Shown here one piece after another: positions 1-9,470 of a DNA stretch of 23,467 nt (position 1 is its first letter; the number at the start of each line of letters is the position of its first letter). This DNA comes from Rhizomucor pusillus. Taxonomy: Eukaryota > Mucoromycota > Mucoromycetes > Mucorales > Lichtheimiaceae. The notes under the pieces were generated by a model, which was given only the letters and a program-made list of their open reading frames with translations, did not search any database and was not told the DNA's origin. The stretch is taken from the NCBI GenBank assembly GCA_900175165.2, contig FWWN02000316.1, positions 1 to 23,467 on the forward strand, given 5' to 3'. The position numbers and the translations under genes are program-made.

Positions 1-22
1 CTCACTGCGGTGCTGTTTTTAG

Positions 23-445
23 GCTCTAGCGTGGTGTCCTTGGAACAACAGTTTGCTAGCTACAGGAGGTGGTCGCGATGATAGACATATCCACTTTTGG
101 AACTCGTCGAGTTGCGCTCGAGTCCACAGCGTGGATACGGGTTCCCAAGTAACCTCTATCATCTGGTCCAAACATTACAAGGAGTTGGTGTCCACTCATG
201 GATATCCGAACAATCACTTGACGGTGTGGTCATACCCCAACCTACAAAAGATCATCGATATTCCCGGTCATGATTCCAGAATTCTCCATTCTGCATTGAG
301 CCCTGATGGCCAAATTGTCGCCACAGCTGCCGCAGATGAAAATCTAAAATTCTGGCGTATCTTTGAGCATGACGGCAAAGAACGGTTGGGAACCAACAGC
401 AGCCACCGCCAGTCGCAGTTGAGAAGATCCAACAGTCTTAGGTGA
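23..445 (+). CDS. cdc20: Cdc20/Slp1-type APC/C activator, C-terminal part (5' cut by window)
   Basis: Last exon of a WD40 co-activator that brings substrates to the anaphase-promoting complex. Bases 1-22 look like the end of an intron (polypyrimidine, then AG at 21-22). The exon then reads in frame ALAWCPW...LLATGGG, the classic Cdc20/Cdh1 repeat junction, for 140 residues to TGA at 443-445. Two to three WD40 blades are visible: DRHIHFWN, ELVSTHGYPNNHLTVWSYP, and SPDGQIVATAAADENLKFWR. The AAADE..L.FWR ending, rather than the GAGDE..RFW of Cdh1/Fizzy-related proteins, points to Cdc20 and most resembles fission yeast Slp1. The protein ends SNSLR. Cdc20-family proteins usually end Ile-Arg, the tail that docks on APC/C TPR subunits, so a Leu replaces the Ile here. 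The N-terminus (C-box, KEN, Mad2-binding region) lies outside the window. The next gene, on the other strand, converges on it. Confidence 0.95.
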   Translation, partial: ALAWCPWNNSLLATGGGRDDRHIHFWNSSSCARVHSVDTGSQVTSIIWSKHYKELVSTHGYPNNHLTVWSYPNLQKIIDIPGHDSRILHSALSPDGQIVATAAADENLKFWRIFEHDGKERLGTNSSHRQSQLRRSNSLR

Positions 446-698
446 ATTGACATATGTATATATATAGCAGCATCCCATAAAGAAGATTATATTTGTTCAG
501 TACTTTCTACAACGATACATCTTTGCATTCATGCTTTATAGGTACAATGGGGGTCACCCAGGGTGTTACAGATACTACCCGTGATTGCTCACAGGAGGGA
601 TTGGGCGGTGTAAGAGGGCGCGGTGAAGATGGCGATTGTTTGATGGATGGCGAGTTTTGTGCTGGCAACTGGAATAAGGATCTAAACAATATTCAATT
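446..698. other. Intergenic gap between two convergent gene ends
   Basis: This 253 bp stretch separates the Cdc20 stop from the stop of the zinc-finger gene on the minus strand. It begins with an AT-rich run (catatgtatatatatagc, about 449-468). It presumably holds both 3' UTRs. I see no AATAAA close to either stop and no convincing reading frame. Confidence 0.6.
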
Positions 699-1534
699 TT
701 AAGCATACAAGTTCTGACCAGGATGCTGTATTGAATCGACAGTAACGTACTGCATTCCTGAGGAAGCTTCAAAGGAAACGAATGTGGGTGGATGCCGCGA
801 GTTTGACGACAATCCGAGGGCTTGAGCTTGAATTGGCATAGAAGAAGGTCGTGGTGGTGCTGAAATGCCTGTATATTCATAAGGTTGTGGCGGTGGTGAT
901 ATTACTGCTGGGGTGGAGAGACTTGTGCTTGTCGAGCTTGTCGGTTCCACGCCTGTATTTCCTGTATTTGGGTCTGCAGATGGTGCTCTAAGATGACAAT
1001 TTTCATTATTCAATTTGATCTACAGGGGAAGCAAGAAGCGAAAACTTACTCTGATTGGAGCATCTCTGGGTGTTCTTGACGTTGATGCCGGTTCAAAATT
1101 GATAATCGAGTGAAGGCTCGCTTGCAGTGACAAACAAAGGGCCGTACTCCAGAGTGGGTTCTCCTATGACGGCACAGGGATGATGACTAGAAAAGCCGAG
1201 ACATGTATTATTATACAACGTATTTCTGCAAACGAGGCTCAGCACCACATCTTACATCTGCAAAGGCTTTTCGGCAACTTTCCACTTCACAGATATGCGG
1301 TTTCTCCCCGGTATGTACTCGATAGTGTACAGTCAAGGCCGATCTCTGAATGAAACGTCGCGTGCATCCCGGCCAAGTACAAGCAAACGGTTTCTCGCCA
1401 GTATGACTTCGTTGGTGCCGAACCATGTCAGATCGACGTGTAAATTCCTTGTTGCAATCTGCCCACGTGCATTTGTGTTTTTTAGACTCGTCCTCCGGTT
1501 GGCCGGTACGATTGAGTAGGTTGTTGATATCCAT
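699..1534 (-). CDS. C2H2 zinc-finger protein, four fingers
   Basis: Probable DNA-binding transcription factor, 234 aa, in three exons in translation order: 1534-1256, 1186-1050, 987-699. Introns 1255-1187 (69 bp) and 1049-988 (62 bp) have GTAAGA/GTAAGT donors and AG acceptors, and the finger pattern continues across the first. The start is the first ATG in the frame, reading MDINNLLNRT. Fingers lie at about residues 22-44, 52-74, 82-104 and 112-132. Canonical HTGEKP linkers follow fingers 1 and 2, and a HSGVRP variant follows finger 3. Finger 4 has only one residue between its cysteines (VCHC), shorter than the usual Cx2-4C. The C-terminal exon is Ser/Thr/Pro-rich and probably disordered. The 278 bp between this ATG and the eIF3h stop is its 5' region. 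Family type is clear; I do not recognise a named orthologue or its targets. Confidence 0.88.
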
Positions 1535-1812
1535 AGCCGGACTCTGAAGTGCGGGTGGGGAGCAGGGAATGCAGAACGGATAAGCGCAACAGTGCGGTGG
1601 GGAATGAAGAACCAAAGAAAGAGTGGGCACGCGGAGTCGTCGTTCAAAGCCCCTCAATACCAGCTGTGAAACAAAAACCACAGAGGATCGCAGGAAAATG
1701 GGAGTGGGCGAGGTCTGTGCGACAACAAACCAGACTTTTCTTCCTTCCGCAGATCCTTTGTCCCGCACACTGGGATGTTCCAATTACAACCATAGAAACA
1801 AGTTTATTGCTA
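1535..1812. other. Intergenic region: zinc-finger promoter/5' UTR and eIF3h 3' end
   Basis: This 278 bp gap lies between two minus-strand genes. The zinc-finger frame stays open upstream to about 1783, but no ATG occurs there, so I treat it as 5' UTR. On the minus strand an AATAAA (complement of 1803-1808) follows the eIF3h stop by only a few bases and could serve as its poly(A) signal. Confidence 0.5.
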
Positions 1813-3045
1813 TTACTTTTGCAGTTCTTGGATGCTATACAATCTTGTTAAGCTAGGTCCAGCGAATTGGTTGAGTTGCTTGGTAAAGTTATGCATTTGA
1901 GCCGTCAAGATCATGGAATCTAAGCGGCTGGGTTCTGGTGGCAGCTTGAACACCGTATTCACTTCATCCTCTGGCAATGGTGGCTGTCCCTTCTCTGCAC
2001 GAGCAGCATTTTCTTGTCTCTACAAGTAGGAGAGCGGTGATGAGCAAGGGTGTGTCACTCAGTCATATATACAGAAACTTACTCTCTTGGTCAGCCAAGC
2101 CTGCATCTTTGCCTGTTCACGAGCAACGCTTCTCTGCCAGTATTGGTAGTTGTTGACTTCTTGCTGTTGTACATCGGAGCAGAAGAGGAGATACTCTAGG
2201 TTCTTTTGCATGAAAGGATCGAGCTCAAGGTCAAGTACATCAAAGTTGGGCGACAATGGCTTTGCTTCCTCGAGATCGGATTGTGTCGTCGAGAAGGTGG
2301 CTGGGGATCGAAGACGGTTGACATCTAGTTTGGGCATTTCGATATTGTGGAGCATCAAGGTGACAAGATGAGAGTTGTGAACTTTGACAGGGAGTTCCTC
2401 GAAAATAGAAGAGAATGACAACTTGGCTTTGGCAATGCTTTCAGTTGTGAACTTCTTTGATTCATATTGCTTCATGAATGCATCTGTAAGTCGGAAGGCA
2501 CGCAAGCTCAGATTTCCCTGCGCAGCGCTTTTCGATACATCGTGAATGATGACGCATGAATGGGCGCTCAATGAGTTCTGGTAGCTGTATTGGGTGTCGA
2601 TCAAGTTGAGATCAACAAAGTTGCCCAGATGTGCCGATCGGTACCATCCAACAGTGTTGTTATCGACGTTGACTGCACGGAGACATCGCATCATATCAAG
2701 CTGGTATTGAGCTGCAAATAACAATCGCCAGAGAAAAACGTCAATATGCGATAGTCGTTAACCATTCAATTAATGGCATTACCGCTAGCATTTTCGTCAC
2801 AATCAGAAGGGAAAGGGAAGCAGTTGGTAACTTCAAGAACGCCCTTGTCATCGAGGCCCAAAAGCTGACCGGTTACATCGCTCGGGTAAGATTCGCGACA
2901 GTGTTTAATGATTTTCAACACGACCTTGCATTGCAGGCACAGATTAGTCAACGCTTTGCAAATATATGATTCAATAGCTTCTTACAAGACCGTCGAGTTG
3001 GACAGCTTGCAAAGGCTCCGAGACAGGCAGGGCAATTGTTTCCAT
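1813..3045 (-). CDS. eIF3h: Eukaryotic translation initiation factor 3 subunit H
   Basis: MPN-domain subunit of the cytoplasmic eIF3 complex, which organises the 43S pre-initiation complex. Model of 345 aa in four exons: 3045-2986, 2924-2783, 2711-2083, 2019-1813. Introns are 61, 71 and 63 bp, and every junction keeps phase. Exon 1 encodes [20 protein letters not shown] and joins [11 protein letters not shown]. The MPN domain spans about residues 15-150 ([23 protein letters not shown]). The metal-binding JAMM motif is degenerate: GWYRSAHLG replaces a GW-H-x-H pattern. This agrees with eIF3h being a catalytically dead MPN subunit. The C-terminal half carries the family features [31 protein letters not shown] and [19 protein letters not shown]. 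Length matches metazoan eIF3h (about 350 aa). The first intron has a good branch site (TGACTAAT). Identification is firm. Confidence 0.95.
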
Positions 3046-3632
3046 TGCGATTCAATAAGGTGAATCAGCTCTTGTGCCAACAAACCTACAAAATTTTACA
3101 CTGATATTTTTCAATCCCAGCGACCTCATCAGTGCCGCTGCCACTGCCAAAGAAGCAACGGCACTGGGCGAAGAAACCTCCAAATCCCGGCAATCCACGT
3201 TTTCTAGATTTATGCACTCTTCATCGAGTAAAACAGACTTCATTCAAAACGAAAAACACGTTCTATCCTTTCTACTATGGTCCGCTTAATGCAATTGGGT
3301 CCAAGCCATCCTGCAAATCAAAGATACTGAGCGCATTGTTAGTATATGACCAGAAGAAAACGAGGATATTACTTCATTTAACGTTGGAATAGGGAATAGT
3401 TCAACTCCACTTTACAGTCTCCTTCTCAACTGTATTCATAATGACCACTCAGAATACAGAGATTCCCGAAGGCATCAGATAAAGGTTTGCGTTACAAAGC
3501 ACCGAGATACGAGGAATACACCGTCGGATTCCATACACATACATTGTCATTCCTCACTGGACAATAGATGAAAGCAAGAGGTATTGGCTAAAAAGCGCGC
3601 TGCGATTGCTCTGTCTATTCTTTCTTTTATAT
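3046..3632. other. Intergenic region upstream of eIF3h and downstream of ETF beta
   Basis: This 587 bp gap lies between two genes read on the minus strand. It should contain the eIF3h promoter and 5' UTR and the ETF-beta 3' UTR. Small open frames on both strands here have no family resemblance and mixed composition. I see no RNA gene or repeat. Confidence 0.6.
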
Positions 3633-4628
3633 TTACAAGACCTTGGCTTCGTTCTTGAGTTTATCAATCAATTCGTCTACGCTTTCGACCTTGCGTCCGC
3701 CCTGACGCTTTGGTGGCTCCTCAACCTTCAAAGTTTGCAATCGGGGGCTGATGTCTACACCGAGCTCCTCGGGAGTGATCTTGACCAAGGGCTTCTTCTT
3801 AGCCTTCATGATGTTTGGCAAAGAGGCGTATCGAGGTTCGTTCAAGCTGGAGTGGATATATTTCATCAGCTTACATGCATGTAGCTAACCAGAATTTTCA
3901 CTCACCGCAAATCAGTGGTAATAACAGCAGGCATCTTGGTCGCGACAGTTTCCAGACCGCCATCGACTTCACGGGTAACCTTAAGCGACTGGCCTTCAAT
4001 TTCGACCTTGGAGGCAAAAGTCGTCTAATAACAATTAACTTAGCGTTTCCACACCCTAAAAGGACCGTGGGAAAAAAGGTGGCATTTACCTGAGGCCACT
4101 TTAGCAAACCAGCAAGCATCTGGCCGGTCTGGTTGCTATCGTCATCGATAGCCTGCTTGCCGAGAATGAACAAATCAGGCTTCTTTTCTTCCTTGTTTGC
4201 GTATGCTTGAAGAAGTTTGGCGACGGCCAAAGGTTGCAAGGTACTATCATCCTTAACTTCGACGTGCACAGCACGGTCGGCACCCATAGCGAGTGCGGTG
4301 CGCAGGGTCTCCTGAGCCTTGGCTGAACCGCACGAAATAGCAACAACCTCAGACTTGGGTTGCTTCTCCTTGATGCGGACAGCTTCCTCAATAGCAATTT
4401 CGTCAAAGGGGTTCATGCTGTGCTTTACATTGCGGTCAACATCTGTCTTGGCGGCGTTGACACGGACCTTGACAGCTATGGCAAAGATAATCAGCAACTC
4501 TGAAATCTCGAACTGTCTCTAATTTTGCACGAAAGCATGTGCGTCTACAGCGCGTGCAACACGGGAAAGTGCATACCAAAGTCAATAACGCGCTTGACAG
4601 GCACGAAAATTCGCAAAGGGTTGGACAT
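3633..4628 (-). CDS. ETFB: Electron transfer flavoprotein subunit beta
   Basis: Mitochondrial matrix ETF-beta, which with ETF-alpha carries electrons from acyl-CoA and amino-acid dehydrogenases to ETF-ubiquinone oxidoreductase. Model of 256 aa in four exons: 4628-4577, 4475-4090, 4024-3906, 3846-3633. Introns are 101, 65 and 59 bp and phases agree at each junction. The start ATG gives [17 protein letters not shown], which continues across intron 1 as AVKVRVN. Family motifs follow in order: [55 protein letters not shown] (nucleotide-binding region), [11 protein letters not shown] and [20 protein letters not shown]. Length is essentially that of human ETFB (255 aa). No long cleavable presequence is seen, which is usual for ETFB. 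Its 5' end is divergent from the BAP31-like gene. Confidence 0.96.
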
Positions 4629-5306
4629 TGTACAGTGTGGGGTACTTTAAGGGCAAGAAGCGGAAGAGGCACCTATCCCGTCACATCTCCCGAGAAAAGA
4701 TCTCTAAAATTCACATGCATTACGTTGAAAATTCCCACTACTTTTCGAGCTTTCCATCGCCCATTTTTACCTTCTTATCTCTAGTCTTCTACAAGGCATG
4801 CCCTTGTCATCGTTATTTTCGAGCTGATAATGTCAATTGCAACTTTTCGAATCATTTTCGATTGACTGATTAACGATAACTGTGTGTATACTTTGTTTGC
4901 TCATATAGTCCATTGCTACGTATATTTACCTGTTAGCAATGTATCTCTGAGAGGGGATTCGAGTGATATCTTGGAGATTCGCGACTGTGTAGTCACCAAT
5001 TTTAGAATTTCAAAGGAGCAGTGACAATAATCCTGCACTCGTACATCCTAGTGTTGCTTTAGTATTAAAGAAGGGTGAAAATCCTGACAGTTGTGTACTA
5101 AGCGTCGTTTTGGACAAGTAGGTCCTAAAACGATGGTCTGAATGCAGCTAAAGCCGGTTGCTGGTGGTACGTCATGCCCTAACTGATTTTGAGCCAGCCT
5201 GGTGAACGCTCCGCAAAAAACATGGGTTTCAGCGATGACAAGAAATATCGATGGTTTTAGGCATGCTTTCTCACTTTTTTCCATTATCTTTTTCTACCTT
5301 TGAACA
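4629..5306. other. Divergent promoter region, ETF beta and BAP31-like gene
   Basis: This 678 bp interval lies between two divergent start codons and should contain both promoters and 5' UTRs. Small frames on either strand show no recognisable domain. I cannot point to a specific TATA box or factor site with confidence. Confidence 0.6.
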
Positions 5307-6311
5307 ATGACTTTATATTATTCCATAGTTTTCCTGATACTCTTGATAGAGGTTTGTTTACGCATACATCGCGTGATTAATCACTGTTTCTTTAACAAAC
5401 CTGTTGCTCAGATTTTACTGTTTCTATTGTTAATGGTACGTATATCCTGTATCTATGAAAAATGGTACTTATCATTAGCAATCACGCGTGCAGGTGCCTT
5501 TTCCGAACAAATGGCGCATTTCAGTTTTTAGATTTCTCGCTACGGATCCTTTGGTAAGAGGAGCACCTGCATTTTGATCCCACCGTGTAACCACGCGTAT
5601 TCATGTTTAATGTAGATGGGACATGTGCGATACATTCTGAAAATCGTTTTTGTGTAAGTGATGAACGGAGACAATTAGATGCTTAAACTGTTCAACTAAT
5701 ATTATGATAGTTTCATTTTCGTGCTGTTCCTTGGTATGCGCGAGACAAATATGATTATAAAGTTTTGGGTTTACCTTTACATATTAAATCTTTGCGATGT
5801 AGATTCCGTGAACCGGTTGCAAACAATTAGCGTGGCGGCCGTCTCGAGCGCATCAGGAGATATGGATGTCAACACTGTTGTCGGCGCGCAGGCAGTCCAA
5901 GATGCACGAGCAGATGCCAACTACTCGGCAAAGAAATTTTATGCCCAACGTAATATGTAAGTAAATACATTATTATAGATGATAGGTAGCCTGTACCATT
6001 GGTAATTGACATTGCATCATTGCAGGTATCTCACAGGCTCTACCCTTTTCTTGTTTTTGTAAGCTTATGATGATCAATGTGCTAAGGAGCAGGTTATCTA
6101 AAAGCCAGCTTCCATTGTAGGATTTTACGACATACGTATCATTTGACGGTAGATCTTATCCGATTGGAGGATGAAAATGCTAGATTACAGGGAATGGTAT
6201 GTGGTTGCAATGAGAAATAGAAGAGGGCGAAACTAAGTATCATGCAAATAGACGGCAGTTGTCGATAGCTCTCCAGCGGCATCAAGTAGTGAGAAGAAGA
6301 AGGACGAATAA
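5307..6311 (+). CDS. BAP31/BAP29 (Yet3) family ER membrane protein
   Basis: ER multi-pass protein of the BAP31/Yet family, known to act in membrane-protein export and quality control. Model of 170 aa in nine exons: 5307-5351, 5412-5435, 5494-5553, 5616-5653, 5711-5733, 5803-5956, 6026-6058, 6121-6196, 6252-6311. Eight introns of 55-69 bp all have GT-AG ends, and each junction keeps frame. The start MTLYYSIVFLILLIE is typical of the family. Three membrane segments appear at about residues 5-24, 46-63 and 117-132, with the loop motif KFYAQRNMYLTG between the second and third. The protein ends KKKDE, a dilysine KKxx ER-retrieval signal as in mammalian BAP31. At 170 aa it is shorter than human BAP31 (246 aa) because the long cytoplasmic coiled coil is nearly absent. 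AATAAA at 6330-6335 follows the stop. The ATRIP-like gene converges on it, with stops 50 bp apart. Confidence 0.9.
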
Positions 6312-6329
6312 TGAATGATACCATGCTGC

Positions 6330-6335
6330 AATAAA
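6330..6335 (+). promoter_or_regulatory. Candidate poly(A) signal of the BAP31-like gene
   Basis: A canonical AATAAA lies 19 bases after the TAA stop of the BAP31-like gene and before the stop of the opposing gene at 6362. A transcript cleaved 10-30 bases downstream would end close to, or inside, the 3' coding end of the opposing gene. Confidence 0.5.
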
Positions 6336-6361
6336 AACGCAGTATATGTTGTTTAGAATAT

Positions 6362-9174
6362 TTACATTTGCGTCTTTGCTCCGTCTGAGCTATGTGCAGA
6401 AGACATAGATTGCAGTGATGTGACAAGCTTCCCGAGTTTCGTTACGGCTACAGCTACATTAGATGACGGAGTGCTTAAAGCGCGTCCTAGTACTTACTTC
6501 CATGGTGAATTCCAAAGTTTTCGCGAGCGACTCGGAAAATACGGACAACTCTGTGCATAAATGATTCCTTCTTGCAATGAGTCTGATAAACGGATGGGTA
6601 TGTGTTCAGAATTCCGCACATTAGATCGGCTCCGTGCACGAGAAATTCAAAGCTTTCGTTGCAGCTGTTAATATCATTATTTGCATCCTGTACCATCGAA
6701 ACTTACCTCTTTTTCCTTGGGACCTGTCTGGAGATTTCATTGCTGCGTTTCGACATTGCAATGCATTCCTTATTCATCAGTGCGACCAAAAGTAAAGCAA
6801 CCTAACTTCTCAATTAAAGTAGACATTTACAAACGTGGCGATAGTTAGACTGTACCTCCTTGAAAGATTCCTGCAGCACACCGTCTGGATATCCGAATTG
6901 CAAAATAGTTTCCATCAACGTCAGAGCTTTGATACGTACATTGTACCACTATAAGCTGTCATAAGTATCTGTGGTTTGTCTGATGTAACCAATAATACAA
7001 ACCTCGTCCTCCAATCGCGCATTTGGGAGGGGCAGAGATAATAATGCCACTACGTTATGGAATGCCGAGCTATCATCAACTTTTGCATTTTTGACACCAC
7101 AGAAATATGAGCGTATAGGGCCTAAGTAGCGGGTTGAGGATATCTGGACTTCTCTTTGGAAAAATTGAACAAGTTGCAAACCTTCTACAAGCAATATCAT
7201 GATATCCAAGGCCTTGGAAATGATGCTGAACGGTGCTTGCTCAGATAAAAGCTTTATAAATGATTTACGCTGTAATATAAATTGAAACCTGCAAATACTT
7301 AGGCATCTGAAATGTATCCAAGGAGCTAGGCAGCTTTACCTTTCAGTTGATTCCATGTCTGCATTTCGAATAACGTTGATGTAAATATTCAGGATGAAGA
7401 GGACTAGATCAACTTGGGACTGATCGCTTTCCTCGCTTATCTGTAGAGCATCCTTTGCGCTGATTTTATGTTTCTTGCAAAAGACAAGCATATCACGGAA
7501 ACTTTTACTGGATACTTCTCGCGCTTGTGATGCTTCCATCTGTTCTTCTGTGTGATTCCTTCGCTTCAGCTGCTTAAATATCTCAAGACAGTTTGCTAAC
7601 TTTCCAAGTACTGATAGTTCTCCTCCTAGATATTGCTCGTAAATAACAGATCCAACTTGGAGATTATGGTGTAAGTGATTACCAAGGATAAGGTCATACA
7701 GCATGAATTCATTTGCTTCTTGATAGGTATCACTTAATGTGCTCAGTATCTGCAGAGCATCAAAGACATTCGATACCTATCCGATGTGTCATTATTTACA
7801 GATGGCTTTGATAGTTGGAGAAGAATAGAAAATTACCTTTTGCTCGCTTGTCGATATGTCAATGTAGATACCTAAAAGCTGTATCAATTTTTCGACCGTA
7901 TTCTCGAGATCAAATAATTTTTCGTTTCTTGTCAAGATGGTTTCTATATTGCTCACAAGGGGCACCAGTCGTGAATTTGGAGTTTTGTTTGCCGTGTTAT
8001 CCAGGAGGAGCCTTTCTGCAAGAAAGTTGTAAATCGTAGCTGTACGATCTTGTGACCATGTATACGTCAAGTCTTTGACGACACCATGATTTTGGATTTG
8101 AGACTCATTGTAGTCGAAAGCCAGCATGCTCCACAATAGCTAGAACATTTTTGTTTATAAGTCTTTCTTTTTCCCGAGAAAGACAGGTCCAAACCTTTGT
8201 TCTATAGTCGATAGATGAGTATAGTACTTCTTTGTCTTTCTTGACATTTTCGTCGTCGTTATCATTTATTTTGACTTGCTTCGATGGGGCAGTTGGTTCT
8301 GAATGCGAACTTTCTCTTTTGCGTTTCTTCGTCGCAGAGGCTGATCCTTGAACAGTTTCCAATTTTGGTTCACTGTGCACCTCTGGGACAGGCGATTCCA
8401 CTTCCATTGTGTTTTCTCTCCTCGAAGGAATTCTCGATACCGGCTTTGAAAAGCTGGCGCTACTAGGGAAAAATGATTCTAAAGCACACGTGTTACTTTA
8501 GGAACTTCATTTCCTTCTTAAATGTCCAGTTTGCTTACTTTTCCGGGATGATACAGTCGCTTGTGATGTTATGTTCGATTTTGAATTAGCATTGGACTGG
8601 GCTTGTTTGGCTTTCAGCATATTGAGAGCAAGTTTTGTACTCTCCAACTCTTGAGTCTGCATTCGGTCAGGAAGGGAGGACAGAAAACAAAGACAATGTG
8701 GCAGTGAATCCCACCTTAAATTGCAATTCTGCACGGTAGCGTTCCAGTTCTTTCAATGCTGATTTTTTCTCCTCTTGATCTTGCGATATTTGAAGCTGCA
8801 GACGTTCCACCAAAGTATGGAGTTCGATGGAGTGTGCCTGCTAACGAGAAACTCAGGATACCCATTCCAGCATGTTTTATTGTTGGATTTGCTCCCAGTA
8901 TGCTTACATTTTCATTCGAGAAAACCATATTACATGCTCCACTGGGGACTTGTCTCTCGCTGAGAGCTGCAATATCGTCACCAGGGGAGTCGATCGTCAC
9001 AAACGGTTCACGATCAGGTATCCTTGCTTCCGATCGCGATGTAGTTAGATCAGTCAGTGCTTCCCTTCCATTGGGATCCTGAGACTGTAAAAACTGCGTC
9101 TCTTGTCGGTCCAGTTCCTGAACGACCGATTCCATAAACACATTGTCAAATTCGAAATCATCGTCGTCATACAT
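6362..9174 (-). CDS. ATRIP/Rad26-like DNA-damage checkpoint protein
   Basis: Probable partner of the ATR/Rad3 kinase (ATRIP, Rad26, Ddc2 family), which brings it to RPA-coated DNA in the nucleus. Model of about 748 aa in eleven exons: 9174-8908, 8837-8715, 8656-8539, 8478-8195, 8139-7837, 7776-7340, 7288-7003, 6948-6856, 6801-6707, 6652-6498, 6447-6362. Introns are 50-70 bp and all phases agree. The N-terminus is acidic (MYDDDDFEFDNVF), like the RPA-binding motif of ATRIP. A coiled coil follows at about 92-160 (LVERLQLQISQDQEEKKSAL). Next come KKSFFPSSASF, a basic NLS-like patch (KKRKR, about 220-224) and a long helical C-terminal region. The last two acceptors are uncertain: 6664 or 6652, and 6453 or 6447, all in frame. 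In-frame ATGs at 9261 and 9255 would extend the N-terminus. Length fits the family (human 791, Ddc2 747). The call rests on architecture, since the sequence diverges quickly. Confidence 0.68.
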
Positions 9175-9470
9175 TGCGACGGAAACAAAGCGTGGACGGC
9201 CTTTCTCCGCCTTTGTCCTTTCCCTCTCTTTTAAAGTATTCCGTACAGGCCGCATACCCATACTGCTATTACAGGCCAATACACTTCAATTCAACAGAGA
9301 TTGGAATTAACGAAAGCAAGGAACAAACCGGTGTTTACGTGATCAATAGGTGTGAGATCTCACATATTCAGCTCACCGACCTGAAAGCTTACATCCAAAG
9401 ATATAATATACAATTATCATGGTATGTATGCCTACTTACTTGTACAGCACGCAGCTACAAGCTACAATGT
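9175..9470. other. Divergent start region, ATRIP-like and Taf14-like genes
   Basis: About 250-300 bp separates the two divergent start codons and must contain both promoters. The plus strand also reads through part of this interval without a stop, but the upstream portion shows no YEATS similarity, so I treat it as 5' leader. A possible ATG at 9419-9421 followed directly by GTATGT could be a minimal first exon of the Taf14-like gene. Confidence 0.5.

Noticed and set aside
1020..1049. 30 bp intron option in the zinc-finger gene (acceptor CTGTAG)
   Set aside because: Too short for splicing. The next AG gives a 62 bp intron with correct phase.
1549..1856. Plus-strand open frames over the zinc-finger 5' region and the eIF3h 3' end
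   Set aside because: No domain, and they overlap regions explained by the two minus-strand genes.
3052..3392. Short frames on both strands between eIF3h and ETF beta
   Set aside because: No conserved motif, mutually overlapping, and located where a promoter and 3' UTR are expected.
6665..6706. 42 bp intron 9 in the ATRIP-like gene (acceptor before TGCAACGAAAG)
   Set aside because: In frame, but shorter than every other intron in the window (50 bp or more). The acceptor 12 bases further on gives a typical 54 bp intron, so I preferred that while noting the alternative.
8756..9082. Plus-strand open frame of 108 residues
   Set aside because: Antisense to exons 1-2 of the ATRIP-like gene, which has coherent coiled-coil and acidic features and matching splice sites.
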